This document shows, piece after piece, positions 12,172 to 21,056 of a stretch of DNA of 64,000 nt. Numbering within the stretch: position 1 is the first letter of the stretch; the number at the start of each line of letters is the position of its first letter. Below the pieces are notes generated by a model. That model was not told the origin of the DNA and ran no database searches. It worked only from the letters and a program-made list of their open reading frames with translations. This DNA comes from Streptomyces jeddahensis. Lineage in GTDB: Bacteria; Actinomycetota; Actinomycetes; Streptomycetales; Streptomycetaceae. Position numbers and translations under genes: made by a program. The stretch covers positions 1-64,000 of the forward strand of contig NZ_LOHS01000069.1 in the NCBI RefSeq assembly GCF_001642995.1, read 5' to 3'.

Positions 12172-14379
12172 ATGCGGCACTTAGAGCGCTTTGGCCCCGG
12201 TCCGGGCGACTCCGACCCAAGATCATCCAGATCCGGCAATCTCACCGTCGAACTCAGCAGTTTCGTCGGCCGCGCGGCCGAACTCGAGGAGCTGAGGGGC
12301 GTGCTGGAGGCGGAGCGGCTGGTCACCGTGACCGGGGTCGGGGGGGTCGGCAAGTCGCGGCTCGCGGCGCGGGCCGCGTCCCTTGCCGGGCCGCGCGACG
12401 GCGTGTGGATGGTGGAGCTTGCCTCGCTGCAGGAGGCGGAGCTCGTCGAGTACGCGGTCGCGGAGGCTCTGGAGCTGACGGACCACACGTCCCGGCCACC
12501 GCGCCAGGTGCTCTTCGAGCATCTCGCCGAGCGCCGGCTCCTGCTCGTGCTGGACGGGTTCGAGCACCTCGTCGACGCGAGCGGTTCGCTGGTGCGGGAC
12601 CTGCTGGGCCGGGCGCCCGGTCTGCGGGTGCTGGCCGTGGGGCGCAGGCCGCTGGGGATCGAGGGCGAACGGCTGTTTCCTCTCTGCCCGATGGCGGTCG
12701 AGGAGGCCGCCGAGCTGTTCGCGGACCGTGCCGCGACCATTCTGCCGGACTTCACCCTCGATGCCGGCAGCCTCCCCGACGTCCTGGAGGTGTGCCGGCG
12801 CCTGGACGGGATTCCGCTCGCCGTCGAGCTCGCGGCGGGCAGGCTGCGGGCGCTGTCTCTGGCGCAGCTGCTGTCCCGGCTCGACGACCGGTTCGGACTG
12901 CTGACCGGCGACGGCAGCGGTGCTCTGCCGCGCCACCAGACCATGCGTACCGCCATCGGCTGGAGCCATGAGCTGTGCACGCCGGACGAGCGGCTGCTGT
13001 GGGCGCGGCTCTCGGTGTTCTCGGGGCACTTCGATCTCGAGGCGGCCGAGTACGTCTGCGGTGGCCACGGGCTGCCGGAGGAAGCGGTGCTCGACGTACT
13101 GGGGAGGCTGCTCGCGCAGTCCCTGGTGGCCCGCGAGGAGACCCCGGCCGGAGTGCGCTACCGGATGCTGGACACGGTCAGGGCGTACGGCGCCGACTGG
13201 CTGGAGGCGATGGGCGACGGCCCCCGGCTGCGGCGCCGGCACCGCGACTGGTACATGGGCCTGGCCACCTGGTGCGAGCTCGACTGGTTCTCGCCGCGGC
13301 AGCCGGAGGTCGCGGCGCGCGTCGAGGCGGATCTGCCGAACCTGCGGATCGCGCTGGACCACTGCCTGTCGGAGCCGGGCGAGGCGCATGTGGGCCAGCA
13401 TCTGGCGAGCACTCTGTGGTTCTGCTGGGTGGGCTGCGGACGGCTGGCCGAGGGCCGGCACTGGCTGGAGCGGAGCCTGGAGCTGGGCGCCGGCCACATG
13501 GAGTCGCGGCTGAAAGCCCTGTGGGTGCTCGCCTATGTGGCGATCCTGCAGGGCGACATGGCGTCGGCCCTGGCCGCGCTGCACGAATGCCGGGAAGGGG
13601 CCGAGCGTCATGCGACGGCGGCCGCCTGTGCGATGCACCGGACCGGCTGTCTGGCGCTGGTGACGGACGACATGCCGCGCGCGGAGCAGCTGCTGCGCGA
13701 GGCCCTCGACCGGTACCACGAGATCGGCGAGCTCAACAGCTATGTACTGATGTGCCAGGTCGAGCTGGCGATGGCGATGGCCTTCCAGGGGAATCTGCCG
13801 GGCGCCGTCGAGCTCTGCGAGGACGTGCGGCTGGTGTGCGAGGACCACGGCGAGCGCTGGACCCGGGCGTACGCACTGTTCGTCCTCGCGTACGCGGCCT
13901 GGGCGGACGGCCGTCTGGACCGGGCGCGGGAGCTGTTGGAGCAGTCGCTCGCCATCCACTACGGCTTCCAGGATCTGCTGGGCACGGTGCTGACGATCGA
14001 GTTGCTCGCGCTGGTCACGGTGGCGGAGGGGGATCCCGTCGAGGCCGCTGTGCTGCAGGGCGTGGCGGGCCGGATCTGGCCTTCGGTCGGGCTGCCGCTG
14101 TTCGGCTCGAGTCACTTCAACGCGCCACACCAGCTGTGCGAGGAGCTGGTGCGCGAGCAGCTCGGGGACACGCGGTACGAGGAGTTCCGGGGCGCCGGAG
14201 GACGGCTCGGTACGGATGCCGCGGTGGCCCGTGTGCTGAGCGGGCACCGCGCCGACCCGCGGGGGCTGCTGCCGCACCAGCGTGAGCCGATGCCGGACGC
14301 CGAGACGTCAGACGGCGCCCCGGACATGCGAAAGCCCGCCGCTTCCCCCACCCAGCAGGGCGGGGATGCGGCGGGCTGA
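12172..14379 (+). CDS. STAND-type ATPase regulator-like protein with TTA codon
   Basis: 735 residues. An N-terminal NB-ARC/STAND NTPase (Walker A GVGGVGKSRLA near residue 56, Walker B LLLVLDGFEHL near 125, GIPLAVELAAGRL helical sensor) is followed by winged-helix-like and TPR-like helical repeats to about residue 700. It resembles the ATPase portion of AfsR/SARP or LuxR-LAL regulators, but no DNA-binding domain is visible at either end. The only available start gives codon 4 as TTA (12181-12183), the rare leucine codon read by the bldA tRNA, so translation is probably developmentally controlled. The last ~15 codons double as a terminator hairpin. A regulatory role is inferred from architecture only. 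Confidence 0.85.
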   Translation: MRHLERFGPGPGDSDPRSSRSGNLTVELSSFVGRAAELEELRGVLEAERLVTVTGVGGVGKSRLAARAASLAGPRDGVWMVELASLQEAELVEYAVAEALELTDHTSRPPRQVLFEHLAERRLLLVLDGFEHLVDASGSLVRDLLGRAPGLRVLAVGRRPLGIEGERLFPLCPMAVEEAAELFADRAATILPDFTLDAGSLPDVLEVCRRLDGIPLAVELAAGRLRALSLAQLLSRLDDRFGLLTGDGSGALPRHQTMRTAIGWSHELCTPDERLLWARLSVFSGHFDLEAAEYVCGGHGLPEEAVLDVLGRLLAQSLVAREETPAGVRYRMLDTVRAYGADWLEAMGDGPRLRRRHRDWYMGLATWCELDWFSPRQPEVAARVEADLPNLRIALDHCLSEPGEAHVGQHLASTLWFCWVGCGRLAEGRHWLERSLELGAGHMESRLKALWVLAYVAILQGDMASALAALHECREGAERHATAAACAMHRTGCLALVTDDMPRAEQLLREALDRYHEIGELNSYVLMCQVELAMAMAFQGNLPGAVELCEDVRLVCEDHGERWTRAYALFVLAYAAWADGRLDRARELLEQSLAIHYGFQDLLGTVLTIELLALVTVAEGDPVEAAVLQGVAGRIWPSVGLPLFGSSHFNAPHQLCEELVREQLGDTRYEEFRGAGGRLGTDAAVARVLSGHRADPRGLLPHQREPMPDAETSDGAPDMRKPAASPTQQGGDAAG
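14333..14377. terminator. Bidirectional terminator inside 3' end of the STAND gene
   Basis: AGCCCGCCGC (14333-14342) pairs with GCGGCGGGCT (14368-14377), and an inner CCCC...GGGG stem can also form. The hairpin serves convergent rpsD (stop at 14415, minus) and lies wholly within the coding sequence of the plus-strand gene, ending two bases before its stop. Confidence 0.65.
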
Positions 14380-14414
14380 ATCGCGGTGTCTACGACCGGA
14401 TCAGGCGGGGCTGA

Positions 14415-15029
14415 TCAGCGGGCGTAGTACTCGACGACGAGCTGCTCGTCGCAGATCACCGGGATCTCCTTGCGGTTCGGCTCCCGGTCCAGGCGGAACG
14501 CCAGGGCCTTCAGGTTGACCTGCAGGTAGCGCGGGGTCTCACCGTCGGGGGCGTAGCCGCCCTCACGGGCGACCTGGAAGGGGTGCTTCTCGCGGGAGCG
14601 CTCGCGGACCATCACGACGTCGTCGGGGCGGACGCGGAAGGACGGCTTGTCGACCTTCTTGCCGTTGACCTCGATGTGGCCGTGGACGACCATCTGGCGG
14701 GCCTGGTAGATGGTGCGGGCGATGCCGGAGCGGAGCACCAGGGCGTCGAGACGGCGCTCGAGCTCGATGATCAGGGCCTCGCCGGTCTTGCCCTGGACCT
14801 TGCTGGCGCGCTCGTAGGCGCGGACCAGCTGACGCTCGGAAACGTCGTACTGCGCGCGCAGACGCTGCTTCTCGAGCAGACGGACCTTGTAGTCCGAGTT
14901 CTGCTTGCGGCCACGGCCGTGCTCACCCGGCGGGTAGGGGCGGGCCTCGAAGTACTTGACGGCCTTCGGGGTCAGCGCGATACCGAGTGCACGCGACTTC
15001 TTGACCTTGGGACGGGACTGGTTCGCCAC
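14415..15029 (-). CDS. rpsD: 30S ribosomal protein S4
   Basis: 204 residues from GTG at 15029 with GAGAGG upstream. S4 nucleates 30S assembly on 16S rRNA. The N-terminus ([19 protein letters not shown]) is the zinc-less actinobacterial form. The S4 RNA-binding domain spans about residues 95-160 ([14 protein letters not shown]..., [11 protein letters not shown]). It is a stand-alone gene, not in the S10/spc clusters, as in other Streptomyces. It is transcribed toward the STAND gene and shares its terminator. Confidence 0.97.
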   Translation of the reverse strand: MANQSRPKVKKSRALGIALTPKAVKYFEARPYPPGEHGRGRKQNSDYKVRLLEKQRLRAQYDVSERQLVRAYERASKVQGKTGEALIIELERRLDALVLRSGIARTIYQARQMVVHGHIEVNGKKVDKPSFRVRPDDVVMVRERSREKHPFQVAREGGYAPDGETPRYLQVNLKALAFRLDREPNRKEIPVICDEQLVVEYYAR

Positions 15030-15413
15030 GAACCAAACCTCTCTATCTATGTGAATCGGCTTCACCAGGGTTAGGGGAGGTCGCATCCGCAGCCGGGGAA
15101 ACCCTTCGGGGCCTGCCGCGATCGTGGTGATCGCGGCGGTCTCGGCGGGCAGCCGCTCCCTGGTCTGGGCACATACGTGCAGCACGCGAGTGGCCCACCG
15201 ACCGCCGTATCACCGGGGTGGTGGGCTGCCCGCGACACCGTTCGACGGTGCGCGACGCTCCTGGAACTCCCGCCCGGGGGCATTGGGGGCTCCGGCTGCA
15301 TGTCCCGCTCTGGTGGTGCCGAACCCCATTGCTGAGGTACCGGACACGGGACGCAGCGCTTCTGCGAAGTCTACTAGGTCGCGGGGAGTGCTGCGGACAG
15401 CCGTCCCTGCCGC
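15030..15413. other. 384-bp intergenic region rarA-rpsD
   Basis: Non-coding by inspection: no frame has a plausible protein with a ribosome binding site. It must hold the rpsD promoter and leader on the minus strand and includes the inverted repeat at 15115-15137. I could not assign -35/-10 elements with confidence. Confidence 0.5.
15115..15137. promoter_or_regulatory. Perfect inverted repeat upstream of rpsD
   Basis: GCCGCGATC-gtggt-GATCGCGGC (9-bp arms, 5-base loop) lies about 90 bases upstream of the rpsD start. It could be an RNA hairpin in the leader or a protein operator. The sequence alone does not say which. Confidence 0.4.
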
Positions 15414-16814
15414 TCAGCCGTCCGCTCCCCCGGCCTCCTTGGCCGCATCGGGGACTGAGCGGGGCGGGTCGCCCCTGAGGCGCTCGCGGACGCGCTCGAC
15501 CACGTCCGCGTACCGTGCCTCCGCGCCGTACCGCGTGGGTCTGTAGTACTGCTTGCCGTCGATGGCGTCCGGAGCGTACTGCTGGTGGGCGATGCCGCCC
15601 GGCACATCGTGCGGGTACACATAGCCCTGCGCGTGGCCGAGCTTGGCCGCGCCCTTGTAGTGGCCGTCGCGCAGGTGCGGCGGGACGGGGCCTGCGAGGC
15701 CCTTGCGTACGTCCTCCAGGGCGGCGCCTATCGCAAGCGTCGCCGCGTTCGACTTGGGGGCGAGGGCGAGCGCGATGGTCGCATGGCTCAAGGTCAGCGC
15801 GGCCTCAGGGAAGCCGATCATGGCGACGGCCTGGGCGGCGGCGACCGCCGTCGGCAGGGCGGTCGGGTCGGCGAGGCCGATGTCCTCGCTGGCGGAGATC
15901 ATCAGGCGGCGCGCGATGAACCGGGGGTCCTCCCCCGCCTCGATCATCCGCGCCAAGTAGTGCAGCGCCGCGTCGACGTCCGAGCCGCGGATGGACTTGA
16001 TCAGGGCGCTCGCCACGTCGTAGTGCTGGTCGCCGTCCTTGTCGTATCTCACGGCCGCGCGGTCGACCGAGTCCTCGAGGGTCTGGAGCGTGATCTCGCT
16101 CTCGCCCTTGGCGAGGGCGGACCCGGCGCCCGCCTCCAGGGCGGTGAGCGCTCGCCGCGCGTCACCGCCGGCGATGCGCAGCAGATGCGCCTCGGAGTCC
16201 TCGGGAAGGCTCACGGCTTCGCCGAGACCGCGCTCGTCGGCCAGCGCGCGGCGCAGCAGGCCCCGGATGTCGTCGTCCGTGAGCGGTTCGAGCGTGAGGA
16301 GCAGGGAGCGCGACAGCAGCGGGGAGATCACCGAGAAGTACGGGTTCTCGGTGGTCGCCGCGATCAGGGTCACCCAGCGGTTCTCCACGGCGGGCAGCAG
16401 CGAGTCCTGCTGGGCCTTGCTGAAGCGGTGGATCTCGTCGAGGAAGAGGACGGTCTCCTTGCCGAAGCCGCCCGTGGCGCGACGGGCGCCGTCGATGACC
16501 GCACGCACCTCCTTCACTCCCGCGGTGATCGCGGAGAGTTCGACGAAGCGCTTGTTCGTGGCCTTGGAGACGACATACGCGAGGGTCGTCTTGCCGGTGC
16601 CGGGCGGGCCCCAGAGGATCACCGAGGAGGGGCCGGCCGGGCCTCCTCCGCCCTCGCCGACGAGCCGGCGCAGGGGCGAGCCGGGCTTGAGCAGATGCTG
16701 CTGCCCCACGACTTCGTCGAGCGTGCGCGGACGCATCCGGACGGCCAGGGGGCTGCTCGCCGGGTCCTTCTCCTGGCGCGCTTCTGCGGCGGCGGTGAAC
16801 AGGTCGGGCTCCAC
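15414..16814 (-). CDS. rarA: Replication-associated recombination ATPase RarA/MgsA
   Basis: 466 residues from GTG at 16814. RarA is a clamp-loader-like AAA+ ATPase acting at stalled replication forks. Walker [10 protein letters not shown] is near residue 70, Walker [10 protein letters not shown] near 122, and [11 protein letters not shown] is sensor 1. The C-terminal MgsA tetramerisation region contains [21 protein letters not shown]. The length is typical. It is separated from the VKOR gene upstream by a strong hairpin and from rpsD downstream by 384 bases, so probably monocistronic. Confidence 0.95.
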   Translation of the reverse strand: MEPDLFTAAAEARQEKDPASSPLAVRMRPRTLDEVVGQQHLLKPGSPLRRLVGEGGGGPAGPSSVILWGPPGTGKTTLAYVVSKATNKRFVELSAITAGVKEVRAVIDGARRATGGFGKETVLFLDEIHRFSKAQQDSLLPAVENRWVTLIAATTENPYFSVISPLLSRSLLLTLEPLTDDDIRGLLRRALADERGLGEAVSLPEDSEAHLLRIAGGDARRALTALEAGAGSALAKGESEITLQTLEDSVDRAAVRYDKDGDQHYDVASALIKSIRGSDVDAALHYLARMIEAGEDPRFIARRLMISASEDIGLADPTALPTAVAAAQAVAMIGFPEAALTLSHATIALALAPKSNAATLAIGAALEDVRKGLAGPVPPHLRDGHYKGAAKLGHAQGYVYPHDVPGGIAHQQYAPDAIDGKQYYRPTRYGAEARYADVVERVRERLRGDPPRSVPDAAKEAGGADG

Positions 16815-16845
16815 GGACTGAACCCTATGTCACCCCACTGACAGT

Positions 16846-16880
16846 CCCTCCGTGCCCTTGCGGCGCAAGGACACGGAGGG
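16846..16880 (-). terminator. Strong terminator after the VKOR gene
   Basis: CCCTCCGTG (16846-16854) pairs with CACGGAGGG (16872-16880), and CCTTGCG with CGCAAGG inside, interrupted by one mismatched pair. It is 16 bases past the minus-strand VKOR stop and just upstream of rarA. Confidence 0.8.
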
Positions 16881-16895
16881 TTCGCCGTACGCGAA

Positions 16896-17561
16896 TCAGC
16901 TGGTCCAGAAGTCCCACCAGCGGGTCAGGATCAGCATCCCGATGATCCCGATGTGCAGCACCGGCAGGACCCAGGTGAACTCGTCGAAGAAGCCGCGCAG
17001 CCATCCCGGTGCGGGCAGCAGGCCGTTGCGGATGTTGAACGACGTCACGTACCAGAACATGACGATCGTGGCGACCCAGGCGAGGCAGCACCACAGGCAC
17101 AGCGCGTTGATGTTGTACAGCGACTGGTACTGCAGCCAGGTGCAGAAGCCGACGCCGAAGAGCGTCCCGGCGTTGAAGGTCAGCCAGTACCAGCGGGGGA
17201 AGCGGGCCCGGCCCAGCAGGCTCATGCCGACGCAGATCACGATGCCGTACGCGACGAGGCCCAGCATCGGGTTGGGGAACCCGAAGGCCGCGGCCTGCTT
17301 GCTCTCCATCACGTTGCCGCAGGACACGACGGGGTTCAGGCTGCAGCCCGGCGTGAAGGTCTTGCCCTCGACCTTGGCCTCGAGCAGCTTGAACTTGTCG
17401 ATGGTGATGACCCAGGCGGCCAGCAGTCCCGCCGCACCCGTGATCACCAGCAGCAGCGCGAACGCGCGGCTCCCGCCGACCGTCCGTGGGCCCTCGGGCC
17501 GGTCCTGGCCGGCGGCATCGGAGGAGGAGACGCCGTCCCTTGCTGTCATCGTCTTGCTCAT
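16896..17561 (-). CDS. Vitamin K epoxide reductase family membrane protein
   Basis: 221 residues. Four or five membrane helices. The redox cysteines typical of the bacterial VKOR family are present: GCSLNPVVSCGNV (two loop cysteines) and NALCLWCC containing the CxxC active site in a late helix. Bacterial VKORs reoxidise DsbA-like oxidases using quinone, so this is expected to drive disulfide formation in exported proteins; there is no fused thioredoxin domain. ATG at 17561 is chosen because the hydrophobic region begins ~35 residues later and the upstream extension is unusually basic and Cys-containing. It could serve secreted proteins such as the four-cysteine SapA-like protein, but that link is only inference. 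Confidence 0.9.
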   Translation of the reverse strand: MSKTMTARDGVSSSDAAGQDRPEGPRTVGGSRAFALLLVITGAAGLLAAWVITIDKFKLLEAKVEGKTFTPGCSLNPVVSCGNVMESKQAAAFGFPNPMLGLVAYGIVICVGMSLLGRARFPRWYWLTFNAGTLFGVGFCTWLQYQSLYNINALCLWCCLAWVATIVMFWYVTSFNIRNGLLPAPGWLRGFFDEFTWVLPVLHIGIIGMLILTRWWDFWTS

Positions 17562-17784
17562 CACGCCGTTCCATCGCTCGAGTGATGCCTGCGGGCACCG
17601 GTCATTGTGCCGCACGCGCGCGTGCATCCACCGTTCGGTGGACACATTCGAGAACGACCGAGGGGCCCGGAACGTTCGCCTGGGCGGCTGACTCCCGGTC
17701 GTGACATCTAAGACGGCGCCAGCGGCGGCCCGGTTCCGGATGATTTATGGCGTTCCGCACAATTTTTTGCAGCAGGGCAAGCGC

Positions 17785-17821
17785 GACGGCGGCCGGGAGG
17801 CGTCCTGCCCCGGCCGCCGTC
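17785..17821 (-). terminator. Terminator after hisS
   Basis: GACGGCGGCCGGG (17785-17797) and CCCGGCCGCCGTC (17809-17821) form a perfect 13-bp stem with an 11-base loop about 30 bases after the hisS stop. Confidence 0.8.
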
Positions 17822-17851
17822 ACGTCAAGCGGTCTTACTGTCGGCGTCGCG

Positions 17852-19114
17852 TCAGCCCAGTCGCGAGGTCAGCTTCTCGACGAGCGCGTCGAGAGCCACC
17901 GGTTCCTGCTCGCCGGACTCCATGTCCTTGAGCTGCACGACACCCTCGGCGAGATCGCGTTCACCGGCCACCACCGCGTACCGCGCGCCGCTGCGGTTGG
18001 CCGCCTTCATGGCGCCCTTGAGCCCCCGCCCGCCGTAGGCGAAGTCCGTCGCGATGCCCGCCGTGCGCAGCTCCGTGACCTTGGAGAACAGCACCCGCCG
18101 CGCCTGCTCGCCGAGCGGCACCGCGTACACGCTGGTGCCGGCCGGGATGTCGAGCTCGATGCCCTCCGCCTGCAGCGCCAGCACGGTGCGGTCCACGCCG
18201 AGCGCCCAGCCGACCGACGGCAGCGACGGACCGCCGATCATCTCGGACAGGCCGTCGTAACGGCCGCCGCCGCCCACGGCGGACTGCGAGCCGAGGCCGT
18301 CGTGCACGAACTCGAACGTGGTGCGGGTGTAGTAGTCCAGGCCGCGGACCAGCTTCGGGTCGTCCTCGAACGCGACGCCCGCGGCCGTGATCAGGTCGCG
18401 GACCTCCGTGTGGTACGCCTTGCAGGCGTCGCACAGGTAGTCGCCGAGGAGCGGCGCACCCACGAGCTGCTTCTGCACCTCGTCGCGCTTGTCGTCGAGG
18501 ACCCGCAGCGGGTTGATGTCGATGCGGCGCCGGGTGTCCTCGTCCAGGTCGAGGCCGCGCAGGAACTCCTGGAGCGCTGCGCGGTAGACGGGACGGCACT
18601 CCTTGTCGCCGAGGCTGTTCAGCAGGATGCGGAAGTTGCTGAGGCCCAGCGAGCGGTACGCCTGGTCGGCGAGGATGATCAGTTCCGCGTCGAGCGCGGG
18701 GTCCTCGGCGCCGATCGCCTCGGCTCCGACCTGAGAGAAGTGGCGGTAGCGGCCCTTCTGCGGGCGCTCGTAGCGGTAGTACGAGCCGGAGTACCAGAGC
18801 TTGACCGGCAGGTTGCCCGCCTTGTGGAGGTTCGCCTCCAGAGCTGCGCGCAGCACGGACGCGGTGCCCTCGGGGCGCAGCGCCAGCTCGTCGCCGCCCT
18901 TGGTCGTGAAGGCGTACATCTCCTTGGTGACGATGTCGGTGGACTCGCCGACACCGCGGGCGAACAGCTCGACGTTCTCGAAGCCGGGCGTCTCGATGTA
19001 GCCGTAGCCGGAGTTCTTCAGGGGCGCGGCGATGGCCTCGCGCACGGCGAGGTAGGTCGCGCTGTCCGGCGGGATCAGGTCGTACGTGCCCTTGGGGGCC
19101 TTGAAGGTGCTCAC
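17852..19114 (-). CDS. hisS: Histidyl-tRNA synthetase
   Basis: 420 residues from GTG at 19114. A class II aminoacyl-tRNA synthetase for histidine: N-terminal [11 protein letters not shown], motif 2 region [15 protein letters not shown], the histidine-A motif [15 protein letters not shown], and motif 3 GWALGVDR. The C-terminal anticodon-binding domain ends at [12 protein letters not shown]. The start follows the MBL hydrolase stop by 13 bases, so the two genes form a pair, an order also seen in Mycobacterium. Confidence 0.96.
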   Translation of the reverse strand: MSTFKAPKGTYDLIPPDSATYLAVREAIAAPLKNSGYGYIETPGFENVELFARGVGESTDIVTKEMYAFTTKGGDELALRPEGTASVLRAALEANLHKAGNLPVKLWYSGSYYRYERPQKGRYRHFSQVGAEAIGAEDPALDAELIILADQAYRSLGLSNFRILLNSLGDKECRPVYRAALQEFLRGLDLDEDTRRRIDINPLRVLDDKRDEVQKQLVGAPLLGDYLCDACKAYHTEVRDLITAAGVAFEDDPKLVRGLDYYTRTTFEFVHDGLGSQSAVGGGGRYDGLSEMIGGPSLPSVGWALGVDRTVLALQAEGIELDIPAGTSVYAVPLGEQARRVLFSKVTELRTAGIATDFAYGGRGLKGAMKAANRSGARYAVVAGERDLAEGVVQLKDMESGEQEPVALDALVEKLTSRLG

Positions 19115-19127
19115 TGAAGAAGTCTCG

Positions 19128-19841
19128 TCACATTCCTCGTCGGGGTGCCGCCTCGGGGGTGGCACCCTGGCCGGCGGCCACCTGCCGCAGATACGGGTTG
19201 GTGGCGCGCTCCTGGCCGATGGTGGTCTGGGGGCCGTGGCCGGAGAGCACCACGGTCGAGTCCTCGAGCGGCAGGCACACGCGGGCCAGCGACGCGAGCA
19301 TCTCGTCCATGGAGCCACCGGGCAGGTCGGTGCGTCCGATGGAGCCGGCGAAGAGCAGATCGCCCGAGAAGAAGACCGACGGGATCTCGGCGGTCTCGGG
19401 CATCCGGAAGGTCACCGACCCCTTGGTATGGCCGGGCGCGTGCGCGACGGAGAACTCCAGGCCCGCCAGCTTGAGCTCCGCGCCGTCGGAGAGCTCCCGC
19501 ACGTCGTCGGGCTCTCCCACGGTCAGCTCGCCCAGGAGCGGCATCCCGATGGAACGGCCGAGCGCCTTCTCGGGATCGCTCATCATGAACCGGTCGCCGG
19601 GGTGGATCCAGGCCGGTACGTCATGCGCTCCGCAGACCGGGACGACCGAGGCGACATGGTCGATATGGCCGTGGGTGAGGATGACCGCCACGGGCTTGAG
19701 CCGATGCTTCTTCAGTGCGTCCTCGACCCCCTGGGTGGCCTGGTGGCCCGGGTCGATGATCACGCACTCCTCGCCTGCGGCGGGGGCGACCAGGTAGCAG
19801 TTGGTGCCCCAGGCTCCGGCGGGAAACCCGGCAATGAGCAC
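19128..19841 (-). CDS. MBL-fold metallo-hydrolase, glyoxalase II-like
   Basis: 237 residues from GTG at 19841 with AAGGA upstream. The metallo-beta-lactamase signature THGHIDH is at about residues 58-64. Further metal ligands lie in APGHTKGS and the [13 protein letters not shown] aspartate motif, with a final SGHG histidine. Closest in pattern to glyoxalase II/YcbL hydrolases. Substrate unknown; hydrolysis of a thioester such as a mycothiol adduct is possible but not shown. Paired with hisS downstream and divergent from the cyclophilin gene. Confidence 0.9.
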   Translation of the reverse strand: MLIAGFPAGAWGTNCYLVAPAAGEECVIIDPGHQATQGVEDALKKHRLKPVAVILTHGHIDHVASVVPVCGAHDVPAWIHPGDRFMMSDPEKALGRSIGMPLLGELTVGEPDDVRELSDGAELKLAGLEFSVAHAPGHTKGSVTFRMPETAEIPSVFFSGDLLFAGSIGRTDLPGGSMDEMLASLARVCLPLEDSTVVLSGHGPQTTIGQERATNPYLRQVAAGQGATPEAAPRRGM

Positions 19842-20084
19842 GATCGTCCTTCGTTCATCTCGTCCGGCGGGAGGGCCGCCGCACCCTCCCGTACCGCTCC
19901 GGTGGATGATCCGGAACTCTCCGGCGGGGGATGCAGCAGATCAGAGCCTACCGGCGCTGCCGATTCCACAGCGAACCCATATACGGTACGGGACACAACG
20001 CAAGGCCATTGACTCATGACGCGTGCGCCCACAGGGCGCAGGCGCCCCACCCGACGTATTGAGACGCACGAGGAGAGAACACCG

Positions 20085-20921
20085 GTGGTCAGCCAGGAAC
20101 AGCGGCGGCGGCAGCTCGCCCGGGAGAAGTTCTTGCGGCAGCAGGAACGACGCAGGTCCGCACGGCGCAAGGCCCGCACGCGTAACGCGGTGATCGCATC
20201 GGTGCTCGGCGTGATCCTGGTGGGCAGCGTCGTGTCGTACGCGACCGGGGTGTTCAAGAACGACGACTCGAAGGAGACGGCGGCCGCCGAGGCGACCCCC
20301 AGCGCCTCCCCGAGCAAGGCCCCGGACCCGTGCGAGAAGGCCGCCGCGGGCAAGGTGAAGTCGCTGAGCTACAAGAAGGAGCCGGCGATGACCATCGACA
20401 CGTCGGCCAAGTACACGATGAAGCTGCAGACGACCTGCGGTGACATCGACATCGACCTCAAGGCCGCCGCGGCCCCGCACACGGTCAACTCCTTCAACTT
20501 CCTGGTGAACAAGGGCTACTTGGACCACACCAAGTGCCACCGGCTCACCACGATGGGCATCTACGTGCTCCAGTGCGGCGACCCGCAGGGCACCGGCATG
20601 GGCGGCCCCGGCTACACGATCCCGGACGAGAACCTGAAGGACAAAAGCCTGAAGGGCAACGTGTACCCGGCGGGCACGGTCGCGATGGCCAACCAGTACA
20701 ACGCCTCGACGAAGCAGGGCCGCGACACCGGCGGCAGCCAGTTCTTCCTCGTCTACCAGGACAGTCAGCTGCCGCCCGACTACACACCGTTCGGGACGAT
20801 TTCCGAATCCGGAATGAAGGTGCTGAAGAAGATCGCCGCGGCCGGCGAGAGCACCGGGCAGGGCGACGGCGCTCCGAACGCAACAGTCGTGATCAACAAG
20901 GCGACTGTGACCAAATCCTGA
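20085..20921 (+). CDS. Membrane-anchored cyclophilin-type peptidyl-prolyl isomerase
   Basis: 278 residues from GTG at 20085, preceded by GAGGAGAG. A basic N-terminus (REKFLRQQERRRSARRKARTRN) leads into one transmembrane helix (VIASVLGVILVGSVVSYATGVF), then an Ala/Ser/Pro linker and a cyclophilin domain (TCGDIDIDL..., CHRLTTMG, QCGDPQGTGMGGPGY, SQFFLVYQDS). The catalytic Arg after His is retained, but the usual MANxGxNTNGSQFF segment is altered to a Gln-Tyr-Asn/Arg-Asp form, as in actinobacterial PpiB-like proteins. Likely folds exported proteins at the membrane surface. Conserved beside relA and the DUF349 gene. Confidence 0.92.
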   Translation: MVSQEQRRRQLAREKFLRQQERRRSARRKARTRNAVIASVLGVILVGSVVSYATGVFKNDDSKETAAAEATPSASPSKAPDPCEKAAAGKVKSLSYKKEPAMTIDTSAKYTMKLQTTCGDIDIDLKAAAAPHTVNSFNFLVNKGYLDHTKCHRLTTMGIYVLQCGDPQGTGMGGPGYTIPDENLKDKSLKGNVYPAGTVAMANQYNASTKQGRDTGGSQFFLVYQDSQLPPDYTPFGTISESGMKVLKKIAAAGESTGQGDGAPNATVVINKATVTKS

Positions 20922-21056
20922 GGCCGGAGTGGTTAATTTCGGTCGCGCGGGATGCGGACAGCCGCCCCGCCGGTCGCCTATGTTGGCCGTGACGAAACTG
21001 TGGACGATGCCCGGGGGCCGCGGAGCCCGCCGCGAGCATCATGTGGAGGAGGCGCT

